Below are positions 53,662 to 61,513 of a DNA stretch of 64,000 nt, piece after piece (within the stretch, counting starts at the first letter, position 1; every line of letters starts with the position of its first letter). The position numbers and the translations under genes are program-made. The DNA comes from Ga0077555 sp031406575 (GTDB taxonomy: Bacteria; Pseudomonadota; Alphaproteobacteria; Rhizobiales; Hyphomicrobiaceae): contig JANOHP010000015.1 in NCBI GenBank assembly GCA_031406575.1, forward strand, positions 1-64,000. Direction: 5' to 3'. Under the pieces are notes generated by a model. That model made no database searches. It was not told where the DNA came from and was given only the letters and a program-made list of their open reading frames with translations.

Positions 53662-54821
53662 CGCAGACCGAGCCCCCGTGCAATCATGCCGCGCAGAATT
53701 TCGCGGGTGCCGCCGCGCAACGAATAGGAGACGCACTGCATTTGCGACAGTCCTTGCAGGGTCGCGTAGTCGGCATCTGGCGCGCCGTGGGAGGCCGGCA
53801 TATTCGGCATGACGGGGAGGACGCGGCGCACGACTTCGGGCGTCTCCTGTTCGAAGGTGGTGCCCAAATCTTTGACGACGGCGGCTTCGGTGACGGGGGA
53901 GTGGCCCGCTTGGAGAAGGCCGGCGATCGAGCTGGACATCCGCCGCAGTGTCGACAGGTGGGCGACGAGGCGGCCGAGTTCGACGGCCGTGTGCCGGTCG
54001 GGGTCGGGCCCCGCCTCGTTGAAGGCCTCCATCAACAGCGGGAACGACGACATGAAACGGTCGGGGCCGGAGCGCTCGAAGGCCAGCTCGCCCACGACCA
54101 TTTCCCAGCCGCGCCCCTCGCCGCCGATGCTCATATCCTCGGGGACGAAGACATCGTCGAACGTCACCTCGTTGAAATCGTGGCCGCCATAGACGTTGTA
54201 AATCGGCCGGACCTCGATGCCGGGTGTTTTCATGTCGATGATCAACTGGGTGAGGCCGTGGTGGCGCTGTTCGGGCGTGCCCGAGGTGCGCACCAAGGCG
54301 ATCACGTAATGGGCGCGATGGGCGAAACTCGTCCACACCTTGCGCCCGGTGACGTGCCAGCCGCCGTCGACCTTGTGGGCGCGCGAGCGGACGCTGGCGA
54401 GGTCGGAGCCAGTGTCGGGCTCACTCATGCCGATGGCGAAATAACATTGTCCGGCGGCAATGCGGGGCAGGATCTCGCGTTTGGCGCGTTCGCTGCCGTG
54501 GCGCAGGATTTGCGGCCCCGATTGGCGCTCGGCGACCCAGTGGCACATGACGGGAGCGCCGGCCGCCAGCAGCTCCTCGACGACGACGTAGCGTTCCAGA
54601 GACGAGCGCTCCTGGCCGCCGTATTCCCTAGGCCAGGTCATGCCGAGCAGGCCACGGGCGCCGCACTTGGCGCTGAATGCCTCGTCGGCTTCGACCATGG
54701 CGCCGACTGCGGGCTTGAAGCCGCCATTTGCACGCTCTTCGGCGCAGAAAGCACGCACTGCTGTCCGCAGGCGGGCGGCTTCCGGCGGGAGCGTCACGGG
54801 TTCGAAGTTGAAATGGCTCAT
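53658..54821 (-). CDS. Acyl-CoA dehydrogenase, large-partner type
   Basis: The 387-residue protein has FAIGMSEPDTGSDLASV, TGRKVWTSFAHRAHY, FDDVFVPEDMSIGGEGRGW and the C-terminal LRGGTREILRGMIARG. It should oxidise an acyl-CoA in company with the overlapping downstream gene. The start MSHFNFEPVTLPPE is chosen because upstream codons look non-coding. The substrate class is unknown. Confidence 0.92.
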   Translation of the reverse strand: MSHFNFEPVTLPPEAARLRTAVRAFCAEERANGGFKPAVGAMVEADEAFSAKCGARGLLGMTWPREYGGQERSSLERYVVVEELLAAGAPVMCHWVAERQSGPQILRHGSERAKREILPRIAAGQCYFAIGMSEPDTGSDLASVRSRAHKVDGGWHVTGRKVWTSFAHRAHYVIALVRTSGTPEQRHHGLTQLIIDMKTPGIEVRPIYNVYGGHDFNEVTFDDVFVPEDMSIGGEGRGWEMVVGELAFERSGPDRFMSSFPLLMEAFNEAGPDPDRHTAVELGRLVAHLSTLRRMSSSIAGLLQAGHSPVTEAAVVKDLGTTFEQETPEVVRRVLPVMPNMPASHGAPDADYATLQGLSQMQCVSYSLRGGTREILRGMIARGLGLR

Positions 54822-54979
54822 CGGGGCAGCGAGTCCCTTCAGGTTGAGTGCTTGGCGGAGTATGACGGGACCACCCGGCGCGGCAAGTGGATTTCGAGGC
54901 ACACCGGCGGGAGACTTGTTCTTGCCGCGGCGGCCTGCTTACGCTGGGCGACCCTGCAACCCGAGGAGTGGACGGTCGC

Positions 54980-55693
54980 ATGACGTGGTCGATTATTGCG
55001 CGCGACGAAAAGACAGGCCGAATTGGCATAGCGGTGGCGACGCGGGCGTTCGCCGTGGGCGCGCGGGTGCCGCACATCCGCACGGGCGTGGGCGCTGTGT
55101 GCACGCAGGCGTTGACCAATCCCTATTGGGGACCGCGTGGTCTGGCGCTGCTGAGTGCTGGGGCGTCGGCGGAGGAGTGCGTGCGCATGTTGCGGGGCGC
55201 CGACGAAGGGCGCGATCATCGCCAAGTGCATGTCATGGATCGCCAGGGGCGGTTCGCGGCCGGGACGGGGGCCGACTGCATCGACTGGTGCGGGCATCTC
55301 GTGCGCGAGCGGTTTTCCGTTGCCGGCAACATGCTGACGGGCCCCGACGTGATCGAGAAGACGGCCGAAGCGTTCGAAGCGACGGCTGACATGCCCTTTG
55401 CCCGGCGCTTGATCGGCGCGCTGACGGCGGGTGAGAAAGCCGGCGGCGACAAGCGCGGCAAGCAGTCGGCAGTCCTGCTGATTCACGGCGAGGATGAGTT
55501 CGCCGCGCTCGATCTACGGGTCGACGATCATACCGATCCACTCGCGGAATTGGCGCGCCTCGAAGCCGTCGCGCGCGAACGCTTCGTGCACATGCGCCGT
55601 TATGGGCCGTCGAAGGACGATCCGGTCGGTGTGCTGGATCGCGGTCTACTCGAAAAGGCCATGCTCCAGTCGATCGAAGACGGCTACGAATGA
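54980..55693 (+). CDS. DUF1028 family protein
   Basis: The 237-residue protein matches DUF1028, an Ntn-hydrolase-like family of unknown function. It starts MTWSIIARDEKTGRIGIAVA and contains AVCTQALTNPYWGPRGLALL, VAGNMLTGPDVI and a C-terminal DLRVDDHTDPLAEL. Relatives often sit near amino acid or acyl metabolism genes. A gaggag site precedes the ATG. glpK follows on the same strand after 34 bases. Confidence 0.88.
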   Translation: MTWSIIARDEKTGRIGIAVATRAFAVGARVPHIRTGVGAVCTQALTNPYWGPRGLALLSAGASAEECVRMLRGADEGRDHRQVHVMDRQGRFAAGTGADCIDWCGHLVRERFSVAGNMLTGPDVIEKTAEAFEATADMPFARRLIGALTAGEKAGGDKRGKQSAVLLIHGEDEFAALDLRVDDHTDPLAELARLEAVARERFVHMRRYGPSKDDPVGVLDRGLLEKAMLQSIEDGYE

Positions 55694-55727
55694 GTCGGGC
55701 CGGCCTGCGTGGGCGGAGGGGTAATCG

Positions 55728-57245
55728 ATGAACCATATCCTCGCCATCGACCAGGGGACGACATCGAGCCGGGCGCTGCTGTTCGATGCGGGGCTCGAGG
55801 TGGTTGGCGTCGGCCAGCAGGAATTCACGCAGCACTATCCGCAGCCCGGTTGGGTCGAGCACGATCCCGAGGATATCTGGCGCACGACGGTGGAGACGGC
55901 GCGGGCGGCGATTGCAACGGGCGGGGTGGCGCCTGCGTCCCTCGCCGGTATAGGCATCACCAATCAACGCGAGACCTGTGTGATCTGGGATCGACGTACG
56001 GGCGCGCCGATCCATCGCGCGATCGTGTGGCAGGATCGGCGCACGGCCGATATCTGCGCGCGCCTGAAAGCCGACGGCGTCGAGCCGATGGTGACGGCCA
56101 AGACGGGGCTGCTGCTCGACCCCTATTTTTCAGGCACGAAGATCGGCTGGCTGCTGGACACGGTGCCGGGAGCACGGGCTGCGGCGGAGGCGGGACATCT
56201 GGCGTTCGGCACGATCGATACTTTTTTGCTGTGGCGGCTGACGGGTGGGCGTGTGCATGCGACGGACGCCACCAACGCCTCGCGCACGCTGCTTTACGAT
56301 ATCCGCGCCGGGCAATGGGACGACGACTTGGCTCGCCTGTTTCGCGTGCCGCGCGCGATGCTGCCCGACGTGCGCGACTGCGCGGCGGAATTCGGTGTGA
56401 GTGATTCGGCCGTGCTCGGTGCGGCGATCCCGATCCGGGGTATGGCGGGTGATCAGCAGGCGGCGACGATCGGGCAGGCGTGCTTTGCGCCGGGCATGGT
56501 GAAATCGACCTACGGCACGGGGTGCTTCGCGTTGCTGAATACGGGGACGGAGGCGATCCCCTCGCGCAATCGCTTGCTGACGACGGTGGCCTATCAACTG
56601 GGCGGCGAGCGGACGTATGCGCTCGAGGGTTCGATTTTCGTGGCGGGGGCGGCGGTGCAGTGGTTGCGCGACGGGCTCGGCGTGATCGGGTCATCGGCGG
56701 AGAGCACGGCTTTGGCGTCGGCGGCGGGATCGATTGCGCCGGAGGACGAGGCCGTGCTGGTGCCGGCTTTCGCCGGCCTGGGCGCGCCCTATTGGAATGC
56801 CAGTGCGCGCGGCGCGGTGTTCGGGCTGACCAGGGGAACAGGGCGGACCGAATTGGCGCGCGCCGCACTTCAGGCGGTGGCGTTCCAGACGCGGGACTTG
56901 CTGGAAGCCATGCGGCGGGACTGGTCGGGCGGTGCAGCAGGCGGCGCGCAAACCGTTCTGCGCGTCGACGGCGGCATGGCCACCAGCGATTGGACCATGC
57001 AATTCCTCGCCGACATCATCGGCGCGCCGGTCGACCGGCCAACGAATACGGAAACCACGGCGCTGGGCGCGGGCTGGCTCGCGGGGATGCAGGCGGGCGT
57101 GATGCCGGGGCTATCGGAGTTCGCCACCCGGTGGCGCCGCGAGAAACGGTTCGAACCGGTGATGGCTGACGCGGAACGCGCGCGTCGCTGCGCGCGCTGG
57201 CAGGCAGCGGTGGATGCAACGTTGGCGTTTGCGGGTGGGGGGTAG
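55728..57245 (+). CDS. glpK: Glycerol kinase
   Basis: The 505-residue FGGY kinase has the N-terminal LAIDQGTTSSRALLFD, the substrate segment ITNQRETCVIWDRRTG and VWQDRRT, and the C-terminal nucleotide part DGGMATSDWTMQFLADI. It phosphorylates glycerol to glycerol 3-phosphate. No transporter or glpD is nearby. It is convergent with the VOC gene, only 5 bases apart. Confidence 0.94.
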   Translation: MNHILAIDQGTTSSRALLFDAGLEVVGVGQQEFTQHYPQPGWVEHDPEDIWRTTVETARAAIATGGVAPASLAGIGITNQRETCVIWDRRTGAPIHRAIVWQDRRTADICARLKADGVEPMVTAKTGLLLDPYFSGTKIGWLLDTVPGARAAAEAGHLAFGTIDTFLLWRLTGGRVHATDATNASRTLLYDIRAGQWDDDLARLFRVPRAMLPDVRDCAAEFGVSDSAVLGAAIPIRGMAGDQQAATIGQACFAPGMVKSTYGTGCFALLNTGTEAIPSRNRLLTTVAYQLGGERTYALEGSIFVAGAAVQWLRDGLGVIGSSAESTALASAAGSIAPEDEAVLVPAFAGLGAPYWNASARGAVFGLTRGTGRTELARAALQAVAFQTRDLLEAMRRDWSGGAAGGAQTVLRVDGGMATSDWTMQFLADIIGAPVDRPTNTETTALGAGWLAGMQAGVMPGLSEFATRWRREKRFEPVMADAERARRCARWQAAVDATLAFAGGG

Positions 57246-57250
57246 GCACC

Positions 57251-58111
57251 CTACCCCGCCCTCAACTCCAAAATCACCCCATTCGCCTCCGCCGGCGCGA
57301 CCTTCACGGCTGTCGCGCTGGCCACGCACGCTTTCGATCCGATCGTGATGGCGGCCAGCGCGATGTCGGCGACGCTGAGCGCGAGGGAGACGCCGCCCTC
57401 TTCGGGGAGGCCGTCCAATGGAACGCCGGGATGGCGTTTCGCCAAGGTGGCGCGGTCGAGGAATACGAAATCGCCGCGCGTGGACCCCGTCTCGACGCGA
57501 TAGGCGCCATCCGATTGTCGTTCGACGGGGCGATCGATCAGCCGTCCCATGTGGCCGGCGGCTTTGACGGGGTCCTTCGACAGCATCTCGACGCGGTCGA
57601 TGCGGGTGGCGGTGTTGGCGTGCCGCGTCAGCTCGGGAATCCACACGTTCTCGCGCGTGAGATGTTGGCAGGTGAAGATGCGCAGGCCCCCGGGGCGCTC
57701 GTCGACGGGCCACAGATAGGTGCGGAAGCGGGCTTCGGCCTTGCGTCCGTCGGGCAGGTCGACGGGGCGGCCGAAATCGTAGGGGCCCAGCGCCGCAAAA
57801 CCATGCGCCTTGAGCTCGGCGACGCCGTCGTCGGCATCGGTGCCCGTGAAGGCCGCGCGCTCGATGCCCTCGCCGCGTTTGGCCAGGAACTCGCGGCTCT
57901 GCAGATTGCGCTCCGTTTCGGCAACGACGCCGATCAGCTCGATGTAGTCCTCACCCAGCATGATGGTGTGATTGGCCGTGCCCATCGCCGCCGTATGCAG
58001 GCCCTTGGGCGAAACCGTGAAGCCGAGCCCCTGCCAGCGCCGCGCCCCCTCGGACAAATCGCGCGTGAGGATGACGACGTGGTCGAGGCCGATGATCGAG
58101 CGCATGGGCAT
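57251..58111 (-). CDS. VOC-superfamily (glyoxalase-like) protein
   Basis: The 286-residue protein begins with a glyoxalase-type module (IIGLDHVVILTRDLSEGARRW, then a strand with HTIMLGEDYIELI). A second, weaker module from about residue 160 starts RIDRVEMLSKDPVKAAGHM. The His and Glu are at expected metal positions. Such proteins bind metal and act as dioxygenases, isomerases or resistance proteins. The activity here is unknown. ATG 58111 follows a strong ggaggtg site. Confidence 0.82.
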   Translation of the reverse strand: MPMRSIIGLDHVVILTRDLSEGARRWQGLGFTVSPKGLHTAAMGTANHTIMLGEDYIELIGVVAETERNLQSREFLAKRGEGIERAAFTGTDADDGVAELKAHGFAALGPYDFGRPVDLPDGRKAEARFRTYLWPVDERPGGLRIFTCQHLTRENVWIPELTRHANTATRIDRVEMLSKDPVKAAGHMGRLIDRPVERQSDGAYRVETGSTRGDFVFLDRATLAKRHPGVPLDGLPEEGGVSLALSVADIALAAITIGSKACVASATAVKVAPAEANGVILELRAG

Positions 58112-58258
58112 GGGACACCTCCGGGCCAGTGGGTCAATCAGCGTCGCGCGGGGGGCGGGGGGAAGTCAACGGTGGCGGTGAGCTCTGGCGCTGGGCCCGT
58201 ATTCCCCGGTTGCAAGACAGCCATCACCGGAAACATCGGAAGGCATCGGCGCAGACGA

Positions 58259-59266
58259 TCAATTGCCGCTGAAGACTTTGACTTGCCAGCTGGAGCCGCC
58301 ACCCGATCCCAGCGACCCGCTGGAGCGACGGGCTGTCGGTTGGCTGTCGCGGCTCGCATCACCGAATGCCGGTGTGCCCGCGGGCAACCGGGAGAAGCGA
58401 TAGTCCGTTTCACCGTCATCGTCGGATCGGTCGCGAAACATGCGGCTTCCTGGACCGGGCGCCGCAATGCCCGCAGCCACCGCCTGCACATTGGCCACGC
58501 GGGTTTTTACCTTCGCGAGCCGCGCATCTTCCGCGACTTTGGTCCGCAGAGCGGCGAGCTCGGGAACGACCGTGGCGTCACCCTTCGCGCGGGCGGCCTC
58601 CAGAGCATACAGGCGATGGCGATCCGTGGACTGTTGCTCCCAGGGGGCCGCCGTACACTTGCAGCCCGCGTCGAACGTTGTTCTGAAGCGGAACGCGGTT
58701 TTCAAGTGCGCGTAGGGCAGCCCCGTCAAATCCTGCATGTCTCCAGTCGATTCCGTCGCGGCGGGGTGGGCGAAGAGGCGGACGGGCGTGCCGCCGCACA
58801 TCTGCTCGCATTTGGCGAGATCATTGCGAAAATTCGACTGCGACGTGCGACTGCTGATCGGGAAAAAATAGCCGTCGCACAGGCGCACGCAGACCGTCTT
58901 ATACCCTCCGCCTTCGCCGAAACGGTCATCGCCGATGTTGCCGATCCTGGCCCCGACGATCTGGGTCGGGGCGATCATGTGACGTGTCGGTTGCGCAATC
59001 GAGAAATTGGTGTCGATCGTGCGGCTGGCGATATCCTCGCGGTTGGTGACGGAGGCCGCCGAGACATGCATTTCGACGCGCGAAAGGCCCTCGCTCCCCT
59101 GGCTGGGCAAATGCGCATCGACGACGCTGATCAACATGGACCCGACGGCAGCAAGCCCCCACGTCGTGACCGTCAAAATGACCGTCAGGGTGGCGACGTA
59201 TATAGCGATGCGACGATCGCTCGATCGCGCCAGAGAATTCCAGACTGTCGACGCAAACAAACGCAT
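58259..59266 (-). CDS. DUF2865 membrane-anchored protein
   Basis: The 335-residue protein has an N-terminal membrane segment (IAIYVATLTVILTVTTWGLA) and then the DUF2865 core, which includes VCVRLCDGYFFPIS, CEQMCGGTPVRLFAHP and CKCTAAP with paired cysteines. The C-terminus is low-complexity and Gly/Ser-rich. The family is largely limited to Hyphomicrobiales and its function is unknown. The start at 59266 gives the anchor directly at the N-terminus. Confidence 0.85.
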   Translation of the reverse strand: MRLFASTVWNSLARSSDRRIAIYVATLTVILTVTTWGLAAVGSMLISVVDAHLPSQGSEGLSRVEMHVSAASVTNREDIASRTIDTNFSIAQPTRHMIAPTQIVGARIGNIGDDRFGEGGGYKTVCVRLCDGYFFPISSRTSQSNFRNDLAKCEQMCGGTPVRLFAHPAATESTGDMQDLTGLPYAHLKTAFRFRTTFDAGCKCTAAPWEQQSTDRHRLYALEAARAKGDATVVPELAALRTKVAEDARLAKVKTRVANVQAVAAGIAAPGPGSRMFRDRSDDDGETDYRFSRLPAGTPAFGDASRDSQPTARRSSGSLGSGGGSSWQVKVFSGN

Positions 59267-59470
59267 TGATACGCTTTCGGGCTTCGGGGTCGTCCAACTG
59301 GCGGCGATACTGGGCCGGCCTCGTGGCGCGCCTGTGACGCTGGTTGGACAAACAACGTTTACGCTGCGCCTGCGTTCCGCTTCCGAGCTGGCTACGCTTG
59401 CGAATGGCCGCTTCGGCATCGCAGGAAATGCTGCCAATCCGCGGGGAAGCGTGCAAGAATTACCCGCCGT

Positions 59471-59498
59471 GGTTAACGTCCGTCAGGCGGCATTAACC
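59471..59498. promoter_or_regulatory. Inverted repeat upstream of the ABC binding-protein gene
   Basis: The hexamers GGTTAA and TTAACC are separated by 16 bases and lie about 60 bases before the binding-protein start, in the divergent gap after the DUF2865 gene. It could be an operator. No regulator gene is adjacent, and the motif does not match the CtrA spacing. Confidence 0.3.
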
Positions 59499-59559
59499 AA
59501 AGCGCCACGGCGACATGCGTGCAATGCGAGGCCACTGCGGCTTCAAGTGGGAGAGGACG

Positions 59560-60774
59560 ATGCGTTCTAAAGAGTTGAATCTGTTGCGCGGCGCGCTGCT
59601 CGGTGCGGTGCTGGGGGCGTCGGCGCTCACCCCTGCTACAGCGCAGGACACGATTAAAGTCGGCGAGCTGAACAGCTACAAAGCGATCCCGGCGTTCCTG
59701 GAACCCTACAAGAAGGGCTGGGAACTAGCCGTCGAAGAGATCAACAAGGCGGGCGGCATCAATGGCCGCAAGCTCGAGGTCGTCTCGCGCGACGACAATG
59801 CGACGCCGGGCGAAGCGGTGCGGGTGGCAGAAGAGCTGGTATCGCGCGAGAACGTGGTGCTGCTGACCGGCGGATTCCTGTCGCACGTCGGCCTCGCCAT
59901 TTCGGATTTCGCCAAGCAGCGCAAAATGCTGTTCGTGGCAGCCGAGCCCCTGACGGACAAGCTGGTCTGGGACAACGGGCATCGCTACACGTTCCGCCTG
60001 CGCGCCTCGACCTACATGCAGACCTCGATGCTGGTCGAGGATGCGGTGAAGCTCAACAAGAAGCGCTGGGCCATCGTTTATCCCAATTACGAGTATGGCC
60101 AGTCGGCAGTCGCGTCGTTCAAGAAGCTGATGAGCGAAAAGCAGCCGGGTGTCGAATTCGTCGGCGAGCAGGCGCCCGCGCTGGGCAAGATCGAAGCGGG
60201 GGCGGTGGCACAAGCGATCGCCGACATGAAGCCCGATGCGATCTTCAACGTCACCTTCGGTCCCGATCTGCAGAAGTTCGTGCGGGAAGGTACGACGCGC
60301 GGCGTGTTCAAGGATGTCGCCGTCTTCTCGCTGCTGGGCGGAGAACCCGAATATCTCGATCCGTTGAAAGAGGAAGCTCCCGTCGGCTGGTACGTGACGG
60401 GCTATCCCTGGGATCAGATCACGACGCCCGAGCACAAGGCGTTCCTGGACGCCTATCGCGCCAAGTGGAACGACTACCCGCGACTGGGTTCCGTGGTGGG
60501 CTATGCGGCGCTGCAGTCGATCGCGGCCATGCTGAAGAAAGCCGGGTCGACCGATACGGAGAAGATGGTCGATGCGATGAAGGGTCTCTCGCACGCGACT
60601 CCGTTCGGTCCGATCACCTATCGTGCCTTCGATCACCAATCGACGATGGGCGCCTATGTCGGCCGCGTCGGCGTCAAGGATGGCCGTGGCGTCATGACCG
60701 ACTGGCGTTACGAAGCCGGCGACAAGCATCTGCCACCCGAGGATGCGGTGAAGAAACTACGCCCCGCCGAGTGA
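59560..60774 (+). CDS. ABC transporter substrate-binding protein (Leu/Ile/Val type)
   Basis: The 404-residue protein has a signal peptide (LLRGALLGAVLGASALTPATAQ) and the type 1 periplasmic-binding fold of the branched-chain amino acid family. Examples are GWELAVEEINKAGGINGRK, VLLTGGFLSHVG and VYPNYEYGQSAVASFKK. It delivers an amino acid, amide or aromatic acid to the permease encoded 740 bases downstream. A gggagagg site precedes the ATG. The degraded toxin-antitoxin locus separates it from the permease gene. Confidence 0.92.
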   Translation: MRSKELNLLRGALLGAVLGASALTPATAQDTIKVGELNSYKAIPAFLEPYKKGWELAVEEINKAGGINGRKLEVVSRDDNATPGEAVRVAEELVSRENVVLLTGGFLSHVGLAISDFAKQRKMLFVAAEPLTDKLVWDNGHRYTFRLRASTYMQTSMLVEDAVKLNKKRWAIVYPNYEYGQSAVASFKKLMSEKQPGVEFVGEQAPALGKIEAGAVAQAIADMKPDAIFNVTFGPDLQKFVREGTTRGVFKDVAVFSLLGGEPEYLDPLKEEAPVGWYVTGYPWDQITTPEHKAFLDAYRAKWNDYPRLGSVVGYAALQSIAAMLKKAGSTDTEKMVDAMKGLSHATPFGPITYRAFDHQSTMGAYVGRVGVKDGRGVMTDWRYEAGDKHLPPEDAVKKLRPAE

Positions 60775-60796
60775 GTGAGATGGGTGGCTGGGTGGG

Positions 60797-61189
60797 ATCG
60801 TACGGATCTTCTTGAACAGGTGGTTCGCACGGTTCGCTCGTCGTGAGCGGCTTACGACGGCTCAGCTGTGCGAGGCCATCGACAGGGCGTCGCGCGGCTT
60901 GATCGATGCCGATCTCGGAGGCGGCGTCATCAAGCAGTGAGTGGCCCGAACCGGCCAGGGAAGGTCGGGAGGTTATCGGGTTGTCATCGTGTGCAGAATT
61001 GCGGACCGCGCCGTCTTCTTTCGTGGGTTTGCCAAGAACGAGCGAGACACCTTAGGGGTCGACGAGTTTCGTGTTATCAAGGACGTCGCTAAAGACCTGT
61101 GGGCATTGACGCAAGATGAACTGGATCGTCTGGTGGCAGCGAACGAATTCACGGAATTGAACTGCGATGGGCAAGCGGTACAAGAGTGA
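60797..61189 (+). pseudogene. RelE/HigB-like toxin gene broken by an in-frame stop
   Basis: The frame reads as a RelE/HigB-type toxin in two parts. The first is RIFLNRWFARFARRERL up to DADLGGGVIKQ. After a TGA at 60938-60940 it continues VARTGQGRSGGYRVVIV, then FRGFAKNERD and ITELNCDG-like sequence to a stop at 61189. In related toxins an Arg stands between the two parts, so CGA to TGA is the likely change. No ATG or GTG precedes the first part, where an ATC at 60797 sits in the expected start position. A GTG at 60941 could start a truncated form. Confidence 0.83.
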
Positions 61190-61454
61190 CACGATGGAGG
61201 CACTGCATGGGACCATGCAGAGCCTCAAATCCGTTGGCGCCATCGATGCCAAGCGCTTGGCCGAATTCGACGAGGCGTGCCTCGTACCGCTGTACCACGT
61301 GTATAAAGATCGCAGAGGAGAGTGGCGGTGGCGCCTCGTCAGCGGCGGCGGTAAAATCATTGCCAGTAGCGGCGAAGGCTACGAGAGCCGGAAAGCTTGC
61401 GTCGCGGCGATTGCCATCTTGAAACTTGCGGCCGATGCTGAGATTGCCGCTTGA
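61167..61454 (+). CDS. Chimeric protein: antitoxin N-terminus plus DUF1508 (YegP-like) domain
   Basis: The 95-residue protein begins GKRYKSDTMEALHGTMQSL, then DAKRLAEFDEACL, like the start of HigA-type antitoxins that follow RelE/HigB-like toxins. Its start overlaps the toxin end by 23 bases as in such pairs. From about residue 43 it switches to a YegP-type DUF1508 unit (YHVYKDRRGEWRWRLVSGGG, then SGEGYESRKACVAAI). The helix-turn-helix domain expected of the antitoxin is absent. It may be a fused or recombined gene. The function is unknown. Confidence 0.78.
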   Translation: MGKRYKSDTMEALHGTMQSLKSVGAIDAKRLAEFDEACLVPLYHVYKDRRGEWRWRLVSGGGKIIASSGEGYESRKACVAAIAILKLAADAEIAA

Positions 61455-61513
61455 ACGGACATCACGACCCGCATGGTGATCGCCGATCAACCGCCCGGTG
61501 AGCAAAGGCTGAC

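Noticed and set aside
53662..54336. Extension of the small acyl-CoA dehydrogenase to 578 residues
   Set aside because: The extension is a frame-shifted reading of the upstream dehydrogenase. The ATG at 53661 overlapping the stop of that gene fits operon structure.
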